Assembly: GCA_900541065.1 (NCBI GenBank)
Contig: UQIE01000007.1
Coordinates: 42,675-106,674 of the forward strand
Length of the DNA: 64,000 bases
Source: an uncultured Collinsella sp.
Lineage (GTDB): Bacteria; Actinomycetota; Coriobacteriia; Coriobacteriales; Coriobacteriaceae
Reading direction: 5' to 3'
This document shows positions 36,182-45,432 of the stretch, piece by piece (the stretch's first letter is position 1; each line of letters opens with the position of its first letter). The notes below the pieces were generated by a model. That model worked only from the letters and a program-made list of their open reading frames with translations, searched no databases and was not told where the DNA came from. Both the position numbers and the translations under genes were made by a program.

Positions 36182-37537
36182 ATGGCTATGGACGACCTTT
36201 TTTCTGCTTCGACGCGCGAGCGTTCCTTTCAGAATGCGCCGCTTGCGGTGCGCATGCGCCCCAATTCGCTTGACGAGTACGTGGGCCAGCAAAAGGCCGT
36301 CGGTAAGGGTTCATGGCTGCGTGCCGCGATCGAGCACGACGTGCTTTCGAGCGTGATTCTGTACGGGCCTGCCGGTACGGGCAAGACGACGCTGGCCCAC
36401 ATTATCGCCAACCATACCAAGAGCGAGTTTGTCGAGGTCAGCGCCGTCACGGGTACCGTGAAGGACCTGCGTCGTGTGATTGATGAGGCCAAGACGCGCC
36501 TGAATACGTACGACCGCCGCACCATTCTATTCATCGATGAGATTCACCGCTTCTCTAAGTCGCAGCAGGATGCCCTGCTGCATGCAGTTGAGAACCGTAC
36601 CGTCATTATGATTGGCGCTACGACGGAGAATCCGTACTTCGAGGTCAACTCGGCGCTGCTCTCACGTGGTCGCGTCGTGGAGCTTGAGCATTTAAAGGAC
36701 GAGGATATCGCCATGCTTATCGAGCGTGCGCTCGAGGCACCTCAGGGCCTGAACGGCAAATTCTCGGCCGATGAGGATACGGTTAAGACCATTTGCACGC
36801 TGGCAGCGGGTGACGCTCGCTCGGCGCTCACGACGCTTGAGCTTGCGAGCGAGATTGCCGTCACGCGTCCCGATACCGAGGGAACGCCAGCGCCTGCGGC
36901 GGGGGAGCGCTATCCCATCACCGTGGATGACGTGAAGATCGCCAACCCGCGTCGCGGCTTTACGTATGACAAAAACGGCGACATGCACTACGACATCATC
37001 AGTGCGTTTATTAAGTCTATACGCGGTAGCGACCCCGATGCCACGATCTATTGGCTCGCGCGCATGATCGATGCTGGGGAGGATCCTAAGTTTATCGCTC
37101 GCCGCATTATGATTCACGCTTCTGAGGATGTTGGCAACGCCGACCCGCAGGCGCTTTTGGTGGCGCATGCTGCCTTTAAATCTGCTGAAGTTATTGGCTA
37201 TCCTGAATGTCGCATTAACCTTGCACAAGCTGCGCTCTATGTGTGCTTGGCGCCCAAGTCCAATGCGTGCGAGGCCTCGATCGATGCGGCGCTAGCCGAT
37301 ATCCACAGCAGTGGTCTTCGCGAGGTGCCCAGCTACCTGCGCGATCGCCATCGCCCGGGCAGCGATGAATACGGTGTGTATAAGTATCCGCACGATTATC
37401 CCGAAGGCTGGGTCGATCAGCGCTATTTGCCCGAAGGCTTGGAACGCGGTGCATTTTGGCAGCCTGCCGGCCGCGGTTGGGAAGAATGGCGCGTAGAGCA
37501 AAGTGAACGCGACCGCAGCGGGAATGCACCGAAGTAG
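36182..37537 (+). CDS. rarA: replication-associated recombination protein RarA (MgsA)
   Basis: An AAA+ clamp-loader-like ATPase acting at stalled forks. MDDLFSAS..., PLAVRMRPNSLDEYVGQQ, Walker A YGPAGTGKTTLAH, Walker B ILFIDEIHRFSKSQQD, GATTENPYFEVNSALLSR, and the tetramerisation domain with DPDATIYWLARMIDAGEDP and RRIMIHASEDVGNADPQAL. Start could be ATG 36182 or 36188; GGGATGG gives only a weak ribosome site. TATACT at 36143-36148 is a possible -10 box. Confidence 0.95.
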   Translation: MAMDDLFSASTRERSFQNAPLAVRMRPNSLDEYVGQQKAVGKGSWLRAAIEHDVLSSVILYGPAGTGKTTLAHIIANHTKSEFVEVSAVTGTVKDLRRVIDEAKTRLNTYDRRTILFIDEIHRFSKSQQDALLHAVENRTVIMIGATTENPYFEVNSALLSRGRVVELEHLKDEDIAMLIERALEAPQGLNGKFSADEDTVKTICTLAAGDARSALTTLELASEIAVTRPDTEGTPAPAAGERYPITVDDVKIANPRRGFTYDKNGDMHYDIISAFIKSIRGSDPDATIYWLARMIDAGEDPKFIARRIMIHASEDVGNADPQALLVAHAAFKSAEVIGYPECRINLAQAALYVCLAPKSNACEASIDAALADIHSSGLREVPSYLRDRHRPGSDEYGVYKYPHDYPEGWVDQRYLPEGLERGAFWQPAGRGWEEWRVEQSERDRSGNAPK

Positions 37538-37637
37538 CTGCTGATAATTTTGTCCCACGTTGCTGCTCATGGCATGTTCGGTCCCCTTTGGGGTACCATG
37601 GAAACCGTCTGTATATCGATTCCTTTGGGAGGCTTGT

Positions 37638-38228
37638 ATGAGTCCCATTCAAATCGCCCTGCTGCTGCTCGCTGTTGCCGGCGTGTGGGCCATCGTTGAG
37701 CTCGCGCTTACCCTGCGCAAGACCCGCACCGTTGTCGACTCGCTCGATAAGACCGTTAACGACCTCAACAACACCATCGCCGAGGCTCAGCCTGTGGTGG
37801 CAAAGCTCGATGGCGCTGTCGATGAGCTTACGCCGGCGCTTGCCCAGATGGAGCCGCTGCTTAAGTCGAGCAAGACGGCAGTTGATGCCCTTACCTCCAA
37901 TCTCGTAGAGGTCGAAGCCGTGGTTCGCGACATTTCTGAGGTCACCGGTAGCATGGCCGAGGCCAGCAATGCTGTGTCGAGCGTGACTGATTCTGCGGCA
38001 GGTGCCGTGCAGAAACTCTTTAACAAGGTGAAGGCTCCCGCGGCCGACGCTGAGTGCAAGCTTTCCGCTGCCGAAGAAGCCGAGCAGCCGACCGAGCGTG
38101 TCCTGATTGGCGAAGCCGGGGACGATGTCGCTGCTGGTGACAATGATGCACAGAAGCCTGCTGCTAAAGCAGCCCAGTATTACACCTACACGCCCGCCGA
38201 GACCTCTGAGGAGTCCTGCGATGAGTAG
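37638..38228 (+). CDS. DUF948 membrane-anchored coiled-coil protein
   Basis: 196 aa. One N-terminal membrane segment (residues 5-25), then a heptad-rich helix region (DSLDKTVNDLNNTIAEAQPVV..., ELTPALAQMEPLL) typical of DUF948, and an acidic, unstructured C-terminal tail. ATG 37638 has GGGAGG 7 bp upstream. It overlaps the RsbW-like gene by 8 bp and shares its operon with an alternative sigma factor, so it may be a stress-linked envelope scaffold. In B. subtilis a DUF948 protein (YtxG) is a SigB-controlled stress protein. Confidence 0.8.
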   Translation: MSPIQIALLLLAVAGVWAIVELALTLRKTRTVVDSLDKTVNDLNNTIAEAQPVVAKLDGAVDELTPALAQMEPLLKSSKTAVDALTSNLVEVEAVVRDISEVTGSMAEASNAVSSVTDSAAGAVQKLFNKVKAPAADAECKLSAAEEAEQPTERVLIGEAGDDVAAGDNDAQKPAAKAAQYYTYTPAETSEESCDE

Positions 38229-38598
38229 CGAAGCAACTTGCCCCATTACGCTGACCGTTGCCGGCGACCCGCGTCTGGCGCGCCTTGTGCGCATGACGGC
38301 GGCAAATGTCGGTGCGCTCTGCTCCATGTCCGTCGATCGCATCGAGGACATTCGTATGGCTGCCGAGGAAGCATTTATTTTCGGCTGCACGGCTGTTGAT
38401 TCCGATGACATCTCGATCAAATTCGATGTCGACGAATCTCACGTTGGCATGACCTTTACCTTTGGCGACCAGGCCACCGTCGACGAGGATGACCAGGCCG
38501 CTGTGTATGCCGAGCTCATTTTGGCGAGCGTGTGCGACTCCTACGAAAAGACTGCGGCGCCCCTGACGCTTTCCCTCGACCTCAAGGCGGATATCTAA
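38221..38598 (+). CDS. RsbW-like anti-sigma factor with degenerate ATP site
   Basis: 125 aa. IEDIRMAAEEAFIFGC aligns with the N-box of RsbW/SpoIIAB (pattern IEDxxxAxxEAxTNA), but the Mg-binding Asn is replaced by Phe at about residue 54, and no DxGxG or G2 box is seen afterwards. It lies directly upstream (1 bp gap) of the SigB/SigF-type factor, which supports an anti-sigma role. Without an ATP site it probably could not phosphorylate an RsbV partner, and no RsbV gene is in the window. The call rests on fold pattern and neighbour. Confidence 0.7.
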   Translation: MSSEATCPITLTVAGDPRLARLVRMTAANVGALCSMSVDRIEDIRMAAEEAFIFGCTAVDSDDISIKFDVDESHVGMTFTFGDQATVDEDDQAAVYAELILASVCDSYEKTAAPLTLSLDLKADI

Positions 38599-38599
38599 T

Positions 38600-39391
38600 A
38601 TGACCGAACGTTCCCGGAGCGGTAAGACCGCTTGGGACAAGGAGAAAACCCGCGAGCTGTTTCGTCGCTATAAAGAGACCGGTGACCCGGACGCACGCGA
38701 GCAGCTCGTCATGTCCCACATGAACCTGGTAAGGTTTCTTGCCAACAAGTTTAAGAACCGCGGCGAGCCGCTCGATGACCTGATGCAGGTTGGTTATTTG
38801 GGCCTGCTCAAGGCTATCGACCGCTTTGACCCTGAGCGCGGACTCGAGTTCACCACGTTTGCCACGCCTACCATCTTGGGCGAGATCAAGCGTCACTTCC
38901 GCGACAAGGGCTGGAGCGTGCGCGTGCCCCGTCGCTTGCAGGAGCTCTCGGCCAAGGTCAACCAGGCTACCGATAAGCTCACCAACGAGCTACAGCGCTC
39001 GCCTAAGGTTGAGGAAATCGCTGAGTACTTGGACGTGACGGTCGATGAGGTGCTGGAGGCCATGGAATCGTCTTCGGCCTATACCTCGGTGCCCATCGAG
39101 GCTCCTGGTGCGTCCGATTCGGACGATGCCCCCTCGATTCTCGACCGTTACGCCGACGACGACAACGAGCTCGACTTTACCGATGACCGCCTAGTGATCG
39201 AGGAAGCCATCCGTGATTTCTCGCCGCGCGAGCGCGAGGTGATTGAGCTGCGCTTTGTGAAGGGCATGACCCAGATCGAGATCGCCAAGAAGCTGGGTAT
39301 TTCTCAGGTACAGGTTTCGCGTCTGCTGCGCCGCACGCTTAAGAAGATTCAGGACAAGATCGACCCCGACGGAGTGATGATTCGTTCATGA
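38600..39391 (+). CDS. alternative sigma factor, SigB/SigF/SigG type
   Basis: 263 aa with regions 2, 3 and 4. Region 2: LVMSHMNLVRFLANKFKNRG, DDLMQVGYLGLLKAIDRFDPERGLEFTTFATPTILGEIKRHFRDKGWSVRVPRRLQEL, the typical SigB/F pattern. Region 4: IRDFSPREREVIELRFVKGMTQIEIAKKLGISQVQVSRLLRR. Such factors run general stress or sporulation regulons; the RsbW-like gene upstream suggests partner-switch control. Its stop overlaps the AI-2E transporter start (ATGA). Confidence 0.92.
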   Translation: MTERSRSGKTAWDKEKTRELFRRYKETGDPDAREQLVMSHMNLVRFLANKFKNRGEPLDDLMQVGYLGLLKAIDRFDPERGLEFTTFATPTILGEIKRHFRDKGWSVRVPRRLQELSAKVNQATDKLTNELQRSPKVEEIAEYLDVTVDEVLEAMESSSAYTSVPIEAPGASDSDDAPSILDRYADDDNELDFTDDRLVIEEAIRDFSPREREVIELRFVKGMTQIEIAKKLGISQVQVSRLLRRTLKKIQDKIDPDGVMIRS

Positions 39392-40797
39392 GTGAGCACC
39401 CCCAACAAACCGATCGCGTGCTGCGCGACACCCGCATTCTGACGCTGCGCATTTGGGCTGTTGTCGGCTGCATTGTTATTGCTGCTGTCATCTTTAACCT
39501 TATGGGCATCCTGGCACCGGTTATTGAGTTTCTTGCCGTCGGCTCCATCATTGCTTTTGTGATGTCCCCGATCACCAACTGGCTCGAGCACCATGGCGTG
39601 AATCGCGGCATCGGTTCGCTTATCGCGCTTATTGTTGTTGTTGCCGTGCTCGTCGGTGTCGTTTGCATCTTGTCGCCGATTCTCTTTGGTCAGATCATGG
39701 AAGTCCTGAGCCGCCTGCCCGAGCAGCTTCGTGTTGCGGGTGGCGATCTCAATGAGATGATCTCGCATGCCAAGACGCTCAACAACACGCCGCTCAAGGA
39801 GTATTTGGACGATAATCTTTCGTCCCTGGTTACCGTGGCATCGAAGTATGTGTCTCAGATTGCTGCCGAGCTTGGTCGCGGTGTGTTCCCGCTCATCACC
39901 AATACGGCCTCGCAGTTGTTCGTGATCTTCCTTGGTCTGGTGCTTGCCTACTGGATGGCCTGCGACTACCCTCGCATGCATCACGAGATTTGCACCATCA
40001 TCGGTCAGGAGAAGGAGACCTCGTACCGCTTTATGGTCGCCATCCTTTCTCGCTCTGTCGGCGGCTACATGCGCGGTATGGTCGTGACGTCCATCTGCGG
40101 TGGTTTCCTCGCCTTTATCGGTTTTTTGATCATCGGTCATCCGTATGCGGCGCTCATGGCTATCTTTACCGGCATCATGCATTTGGTTCCGGTCGTCGGT
40201 CCCTGGGTGAGCGCAGCAATCGCCACGGTACTCGGCTTCATGTTCAGTCCCATGTTGGCGTTATGGACGCTCATCGTGACGATGGTCGCGCAAAACGTCA
40301 CCGATAACGTGATTTCGCCTAAGGTTATGCAGGGCTCGGTGCAGGTGCATCCCATCATGAGCCTCACGGCGCTCGTTATTGGCTCGGCACTCATGGGCCC
40401 CATCGGCATGATTATTGCCATCCCGCTATGTGCGGCCCTCAAGGGTATCTTCGTGTACTACTTCGAGAATGAGACCGGCCGCCAGCTTGTGGCCTATGAC
40501 GGCGCCGTGTTTAAGGGCACACCGTACCGCGATGCCGATGGCAACCCGGTCGCCGCCTACGACGCGCTCGGCGACGACACCTTCATCTACGAGTCCGAGC
40601 TCATCGGCAACGAGACCGCGCCCGAGGCCCAGGACATGCCCAAACCCGAGCTCGATAATCCCTGGATGAAGCTCTCGGGCCTTCAGCCCGATGCTACGGG
40701 CTTTTTCAAGAATCCCTTCGCCAAGGACGATGGCTCCAACTCGGACGACGATACCAAAACCGGCATCGACGGCTCCATGGACGATGACGACAACTAG
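39388..40797 (+). CDS. AI-2E family transporter (DUF20)
   Basis: 469 aa with about eight membrane segments. Typical DUF20 blocks: an N-terminal segment with LAPVIEFLAVGSIIAFVMSPITNWLE, central soluble helical region, then GGFLAFIGFLIIGHPYAALMAIFTGIMHLVPVVGPWVSA and NVISPKVMQGSVQVHPIMSLTALVIGSALMGP. The C-terminal 100 residues are acidic and low-complexity. Members export small molecules or Na+; the substrate is not predictable. It is translationally coupled to the sigma gene. Confidence 0.88.
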   Translation: MSEHPQQTDRVLRDTRILTLRIWAVVGCIVIAAVIFNLMGILAPVIEFLAVGSIIAFVMSPITNWLEHHGVNRGIGSLIALIVVVAVLVGVVCILSPILFGQIMEVLSRLPEQLRVAGGDLNEMISHAKTLNNTPLKEYLDDNLSSLVTVASKYVSQIAAELGRGVFPLITNTASQLFVIFLGLVLAYWMACDYPRMHHEICTIIGQEKETSYRFMVAILSRSVGGYMRGMVVTSICGGFLAFIGFLIIGHPYAALMAIFTGIMHLVPVVGPWVSAAIATVLGFMFSPMLALWTLIVTMVAQNVTDNVISPKVMQGSVQVHPIMSLTALVIGSALMGPIGMIIAIPLCAALKGIFVYYFENETGRQLVAYDGAVFKGTPYRDADGNPVAAYDALGDDTFIYESELIGNETAPEAQDMPKPELDNPWMKLSGLQPDATGFFKNPFAKDDGSNSDDDTKTGIDGSMDDDDN

Positions 40798-40847
40798 CGG
40801 GGTAATTCGGGTTAATATTCATACGCGCTAACATGCAATTTCGCTGA

Positions 40848-40877
40848 AGGGCCGGCATTGTGCCGACCCTCTTTTTT
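40848..40877 (+). terminator. terminator of the sigma-AI-2E operon
   Basis: A 10-bp stem with one mismatch (AGGGCCGGCA/TGCCGACCCT), 3-nt loop, and CTTTTTT. The T run overlaps the -35 box of alaS. Confidence 0.8.
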
Positions 40878-40903
40878 GCACTTGCGCGGCGGGATGGTAA
40901 TAT
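40876..40903 (+). promoter_or_regulatory. promoter of alaS
   Basis: TTGCAC (40876-40881), 16 bp, TAATAT (40898-40903). The -35 overlaps the preceding terminator. Confidence 0.65.
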
Positions 40904-40949
40904 CGTTACGTTTGAACTGTTTCGATGTGAAACCGAGGAGATTCCCTCT

Positions 40950-43607
40950 ATGAGTGCTGACTACCCGTCAATGACTACGGCCGAGATCCGCTCCAAGTTC
41001 CTCAACTTCTTTGAGGAGCGCGGTCTTAAGCTCTATCCTTCTTCGTCCCTCGTCCCCGATGATCCCTCGCTGCTGCTTGCCAACGCCGGCATGAACCAGT
41101 TTAAGGAGTACTACCAGGGCAAGAAGACCATGAAGGAGATCGGCGCGATCTCCTGCCAGAAGTGCGTCCGCACCAACGACATCGATTGCATCGGCGAGGA
41201 CGGCCGTCACCTGTCGTTCTTCGAGATGCTCGGCGATTTCTCTTTTGGCGGCGTCTCCAAGGAGCAGGCCTGCGCTTGGGCTTTTGAGCTCATCACCAAG
41301 GAGTTCAAGCTGCCGCTCGACCGCCTGTACTTCACCGTCTTTACCGAGGACGACGAGACCCATGACGTGTGGCGCTCCCTGGGCGTTGCCGAGGATCACA
41401 TCTCGCGTCTGGGCGAGGACGACAACTTCTGGGCCGCTGGCCCCACCGGCCCCTGCGGTCCGTGCTCCGAGATCTACTTTGACATGGGCGAGGAGGTCGG
41501 TTGCGGCAGCCCCGACTGCAAGCCCGGCTGCGACTGCGACCGCTTCCTTGAGTTCTGGAACCTCGTGTTTACCCAGTACGACCGCCAGGAGGACGGCTCC
41601 ATGCCGGAGCTGCCGCACCGCAACCTCGATACGGGCATGGGTCTGGAGCGCATGGCCGCTATCATGCAGCACAAGACTGCTAACTACGACGGCGATCTGA
41701 TGCAGCACCTCATCAAGCTCGGTGAGGAGATTAGCGGCAAGACCTATGACGCCGACGATTACTCCGGCGCCAGCCGCTCCCTGCGCATCATCGCCGATCA
41801 CTCCCGTGCCGTCGACTTTATGATCTCGGACGGCATCCTGCCCGGTAACGAGGGTCGCGAGTACGTCCTTCGCCGTCTGCTCCGCCGTGCCGTGTTCCAC
41901 GGTCGCCTGCTGGGCATCGAGGGTGCCTTCCTGACCAAGTTCATCGACGAGGTCAATGCTCAGATGGGAGAGGCTTATCCCGAGCTGCTCAAGAACGTCG
42001 CCCTCGTCAAGGGTATCGTCGCCTCCGAGGAGGAGCGCTTCTCCACGACGCTCGACAACGGCCGCGTCTATCTGGACGAGGCCCTGGCAGCGCTTGCCGA
42101 GGGTGCTGCGCTTCCGGGCGATGTCGCCTTTAAGCTGCACGACACCTTTGGTTTCCCCATCGATCTGACCGTCGAGATCGCCGGCACCGCTGGTCACGAC
42201 GTCGATATGGACGGCTTCACTGCCTGCATGGAGGACCAGAAGGCCCGCGCCCGCGCCAATGCCAAGGGCGACGCCTGGGGCAGCTTCAACGACGTGTGGG
42301 TCGAGCTTTCCGACAAGGTCGCCGCGACCGAGTTCGACGGCTATGACAACGATGTGATCGAGGGCGCCAAGGTTGTCGCCATCGTGCGCAACGGCGAGTC
42401 CGTCGAGTCCGCTGCCGCCGGCGAGGACGTCGAGGTTGTGCTCGACCGCACCCCGTTCTATGCCGAGATGGGTGGTCAGCAGGGTGATGCCGGCAAGCTT
42501 TCCGCCGAGGGCGTTGTTCTGACCGTTGACGACACCAAGAACCACAACGGCCTGTATGCCCACGTCGCGCACGTTGCCGATGGCACGCTGACTGTCGGTG
42601 CCGCTGTTACCGCCGCGCTCGACGCCGAGCGCCGTGGCTTCCTGCGCCGCAACCACACCGCCACGCACCTGCTCGACGCCGCCCTTAAGCAGGTCCTGGG
42701 CGAGCACGTCTCCCAGGCCGGCTCGCTGGTGACGCCCGAGCACCTTCGCTTTGACTTTACGCACTTCGAGGCCCTGTCCTCCGAGCAGCTCAAGGCTGTC
42801 GAGGACCTGGTCAACCAGCAGATCTTCGCTTCCAAGCCGGTCGTGACCCGTGTCATGGGCATCGACGAGGCTAAGGCTGCCGGCGCTGTCGCTCTGTTTG
42901 GAGAGAAGTACGGCGATGTCGTCCGCGTCGTCTCCGTGGGCGCCGAGGACCAGCCGTTCTCCCGCGAGCTCTGTGGTGGCACCCATGCCGCCAATACCGC
43001 AGAGATTGGTCTGTTCAAGATCATTTCCGAGTCCTCCACGGGCTCCAATGTCCGCCGTATCGAGGCCGTGACCTCTAAGGGTGCCCTCGACTACATGGCC
43101 GACCGCCTGGCGCTCGTTGACGCCGCCGCCGCTGCGCTCAAGTGCCGCGTCGACGAGGTTCCCGCCCGCGTGGAGAACCTGCAGGCCGAGCTGCGCGAGA
43201 CGTCCAATAAGCTCAAGAAGGCTCTGACCGGTGGCTCCTCCGACGCCATCTCCAGCGCCATCGAGGGCGCCGTCGAGCTCGACGGCTATAAGCTCGTTGT
43301 CGCTGAGCTCCAGGGCCTTGAGGCTGCCGACCTGCGCAACGTATGGGATACCGTGCATCAGAAGGTCGCCGGCCCTGTCGCTTGTGTCGTCGCCAGCGTG
43401 ACTGAGAAGGGCACTCCGGCCCTGCTCGCTGCCGGCTCCGATGACGCCGTCAAGGCCGGTTTCCACGCCGGTAACGTGATCAAGCAGATCGCGGGTCTGG
43501 TCGACGGTCGCGGTGGCGGTCGTCCCAACATGGCCCAGGCCGGTGGCAAGAATGCTGCCGGCATCGCCGATGCCCTCGCGGCCGCTAAGACCGCGCTCGG
43601 CGCCTAA
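40950..43607 (+). CDS. alaS: alanyl-tRNA synthetase
   Basis: 885 aa, ATG 40950 with GAGGAG 9 bp upstream. AlaRS opening: MTTAEIRSKFLNFFEERG, SLLLANAGMNQFKEYY. The editing domain has HxxxH in RRNHTATHLLDAAL (about 567) and the CGGTH motif with nearby SRELCGGTHAANTAEIG (about 675). The C-terminal DHHA1-type domain ends with GRGGGRPNMAQAGG. It charges tRNA-Ala and clears Ser/Gly mischarging. No T-box is visible upstream, in contrast to ileS. It begins the alaS-ruvX-mltG-yqeG-aroK cluster. Confidence 0.97.
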   Translation: MSADYPSMTTAEIRSKFLNFFEERGLKLYPSSSLVPDDPSLLLANAGMNQFKEYYQGKKTMKEIGAISCQKCVRTNDIDCIGEDGRHLSFFEMLGDFSFGGVSKEQACAWAFELITKEFKLPLDRLYFTVFTEDDETHDVWRSLGVAEDHISRLGEDDNFWAAGPTGPCGPCSEIYFDMGEEVGCGSPDCKPGCDCDRFLEFWNLVFTQYDRQEDGSMPELPHRNLDTGMGLERMAAIMQHKTANYDGDLMQHLIKLGEEISGKTYDADDYSGASRSLRIIADHSRAVDFMISDGILPGNEGREYVLRRLLRRAVFHGRLLGIEGAFLTKFIDEVNAQMGEAYPELLKNVALVKGIVASEEERFSTTLDNGRVYLDEALAALAEGAALPGDVAFKLHDTFGFPIDLTVEIAGTAGHDVDMDGFTACMEDQKARARANAKGDAWGSFNDVWVELSDKVAATEFDGYDNDVIEGAKVVAIVRNGESVESAAAGEDVEVVLDRTPFYAEMGGQQGDAGKLSAEGVVLTVDDTKNHNGLYAHVAHVADGTLTVGAAVTAALDAERRGFLRRNHTATHLLDAALKQVLGEHVSQAGSLVTPEHLRFDFTHFEALSSEQLKAVEDLVNQQIFASKPVVTRVMGIDEAKAAGAVALFGEKYGDVVRVVSVGAEDQPFSRELCGGTHAANTAEIGLFKIISESSTGSNVRRIEAVTSKGALDYMADRLALVDAAAAALKCRVDEVPARVENLQAELRETSNKLKKALTGGSSDAISSAIEGAVELDGYKLVVAELQGLEAADLRNVWDTVHQKVAGPVACVVASVTEKGTPALLAAGSDDAVKAGFHAGNVIKQIAGLVDGRGGGRPNMAQAGGKNAAGIADALAAAKTALGA

Positions 43608-43624
43608 GAATCTAAGAAGTCGCT

Positions 43625-44053
43625 GTGGTTGCGCTCGCGCTGGACATAGGGGAGACCAGGATTGGCATCGCCGTCTCGAACCGTGATGGCAAGATGGCGA
43701 TGCCTGTCAAGGTGCTTCCGGCTGCCGAGGTCACCGGTATGGCCAAGACGTTCCGCTACCTGGTTGAGGACTATGAGCCCGACATCCTGGTAAGCGGACG
43801 TCCCCTGACCATGGCCGGTGAGCCTGGTCCCCAGGCCGAGCGCGTTGCCGCCGTGGCGCAAAAGATTGCCGACGAGCTCGATCTTCCGCTTGAGTTTGAG
43901 GACGAGCGTCTGTCTTCGCAAGAGGCCAAGCGTATCCTGCGTGAGCAGGGCCTCAACGAAAAGCAGATGAGGGGCAAGATCGACATGATTGCCGCCAGCC
44001 TGTTTTTGCAGACGTGGCTCGATCGTAAAAACGAGGAGGTTTCGCATGCCTAG
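43625..44053 (+). CDS. ruvX: RuvX/YqgF Holliday junction resolvase-like nuclease
   Basis: 142 aa with an RNase H fold. LALDIGETRIGIAVSN holds the first catalytic Asp, EFEDERLSSQEAKRIL the second acidic pair, and GKIDMIAASLFLQTWLD the last. The family acts on 16S rRNA 5' maturation in Gram-negatives and resolves junctions in vitro. GTG 43625 has only a weak AAGAAG site. Its 3' end overlaps mltG by 8 bp; alaS-ruvX-mltG is a conserved order. Confidence 0.92.
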   Translation: MVALALDIGETRIGIAVSNRDGKMAMPVKVLPAAEVTGMAKTFRYLVEDYEPDILVSGRPLTMAGEPGPQAERVAAVAQKIADELDLPLEFEDERLSSQEAKRILREQGLNEKQMRGKIDMIAASLFLQTWLDRKNEEVSHA

Positions 44054-45431
44054 CGCTTCCGATCCGCGCCAACAAAATCGTACACGGCAGCCGGCGTCGC
44101 GTCCAGCCCAGCCTGGCCAGCGTCCGGCACAGCCGGCGCAGCGTGCAGTTCAGCCTGCCGCGCGCCCGGCGCAGTCCTCCTCTCGTTCGGCCCAACCTAC
44201 TCAGCGGACGGTTCAGCAGCCCACTGCTCGTACGGCCCAGCCTGCAGGCGGTACCCGCTTTAAGCAGCAGGCACCTACCCAGCGAACTCAGGCCCCTCAA
44301 TCGCATTCGCATCACGCTCGCGGTTCGCATGGCGTTGCTCCGGCGACCCGCTCGAGCTACAACACGCATGCTCGTCGCGGTGCTCAAAAGAAAATCTCCC
44401 CGGTGCCTATGATTATCGGCGTTGTGGTGGCGGTGCTCGCGCTTGCTGCGATCGCTTTCTTTGTCGTGCCGGCCGTCAAGGGCTTCTTTGCCGGTGAGGA
44501 TACGAAGGCCACGGCTGGTCAGCAGGTTACGGTGACCATTCCCGATGGTGCTTCAGGCGATACGATCGCCTCGATTCTCTCCGAGAACCATATCGTCGAA
44601 AATCCCAAGGATTATTATGCGGCGGTGAAAAAGCTCAACGCCGATATGTCGCTCAAGCCTGGTACTTATTCGTTCACCACACTCATGGATGCGACCAAGG
44701 TTGTTCAGCAGCTCATGGAAGGCCCCAACGCGGGCTCCAATCCGCTGACTATCCCTGAGGGCCTAACGGTCGATCAAGTCGCCGACCGTGTGGCCCAGGC
44801 TTACGACAGCATCTCTAAGGAAGACTTCCTCAACCAGGCCAAGGCCTCCAACTACGTGGACGACTATAGCTTCCTTAAGGGCGCCGCCAACGACTCGCTC
44901 GAGGGCTTCTTGTTCCCCAAGACTTATTCGTTGGGTGATTCGCCGACGGCCGATGACGTTGTTCGCGCTATGCTCGATCAGTTTAAGACCGAGTACAAGT
45001 CGCTTGACTTTGCGAGCTGCGAAGCCAAGATCAAGGAACGCTACGGTGTGGAGATGTCCGACTACGACATCGTCAACTTGGCCTCTATCGTTGAGCGCGA
45101 GGGCCTCAACGCCGACCAGCGCGCGCACGTGGCCTCGGTCTTCTACAACCGTCTTGCCGGCAAGCTCGATGGTCTGCGCTATCTCAACAGCGATGCGACC
45201 ATGATGTATGTCACCGGTGGCGAGGTTACCGCCGACGACCTGCAGAGCGATAGTCCGTATAACACCTATAAGCATGAGGGTCTGCCACCCACGCCCATCT
45301 GCTCTCCGTCGCTCGAGGCACTCAAGGCCACGCTTGAGCCGACCGACTCCGATGACCTGTATTTCTACATTACGCAGGACGAGGAGTACTTCTCGCAAAC
45401 CTACGAAGAGCATCAACAGTCTTGGAATTAG
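44046..45431 (+). CDS. mltG: endolytic murein transglycosylase MltG (YceG-like)
   Basis: MltG cleaves nascent peptidoglycan strands at the membrane. ATG 44046 with GAGGAGG upstream. Residues 1-115 form an unusual cytoplasmic tail rich in Gln, Pro, Arg, Ala and Thr. One membrane segment (119-142) follows, then the LysM-like subdomain (VTIPDGASGDTIASILSENHI) and the catalytic domain with LEGFLFPKTY and the catalytic Glu in ASIVEREG (about 350), ending with PTPICSPSLEALKATLEP. 461 aa total. Confidence 0.93.
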   Translation: MPSASDPRQQNRTRQPASRPAQPGQRPAQPAQRAVQPAARPAQSSSRSAQPTQRTVQQPTARTAQPAGGTRFKQQAPTQRTQAPQSHSHHARGSHGVAPATRSSYNTHARRGAQKKISPVPMIIGVVVAVLALAAIAFFVVPAVKGFFAGEDTKATAGQQVTVTIPDGASGDTIASILSENHIVENPKDYYAAVKKLNADMSLKPGTYSFTTLMDATKVVQQLMEGPNAGSNPLTIPEGLTVDQVADRVAQAYDSISKEDFLNQAKASNYVDDYSFLKGAANDSLEGFLFPKTYSLGDSPTADDVVRAMLDQFKTEYKSLDFASCEAKIKERYGVEMSDYDIVNLASIVEREGLNADQRAHVASVFYNRLAGKLDGLRYLNSDATMMYVTGGEVTADDLQSDSPYNTYKHEGLPPTPICSPSLEALKATLEPTDSDDLYFYITQDEEYFSQTYEEHQQSWN

Positions 45432-45432
45432 C

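Noticed and set aside
40798..40949. T-box upstream of alaS
   Set aside because: The gap holds a terminator and a promoter only; no specifier loop or GGGTGG core is present.
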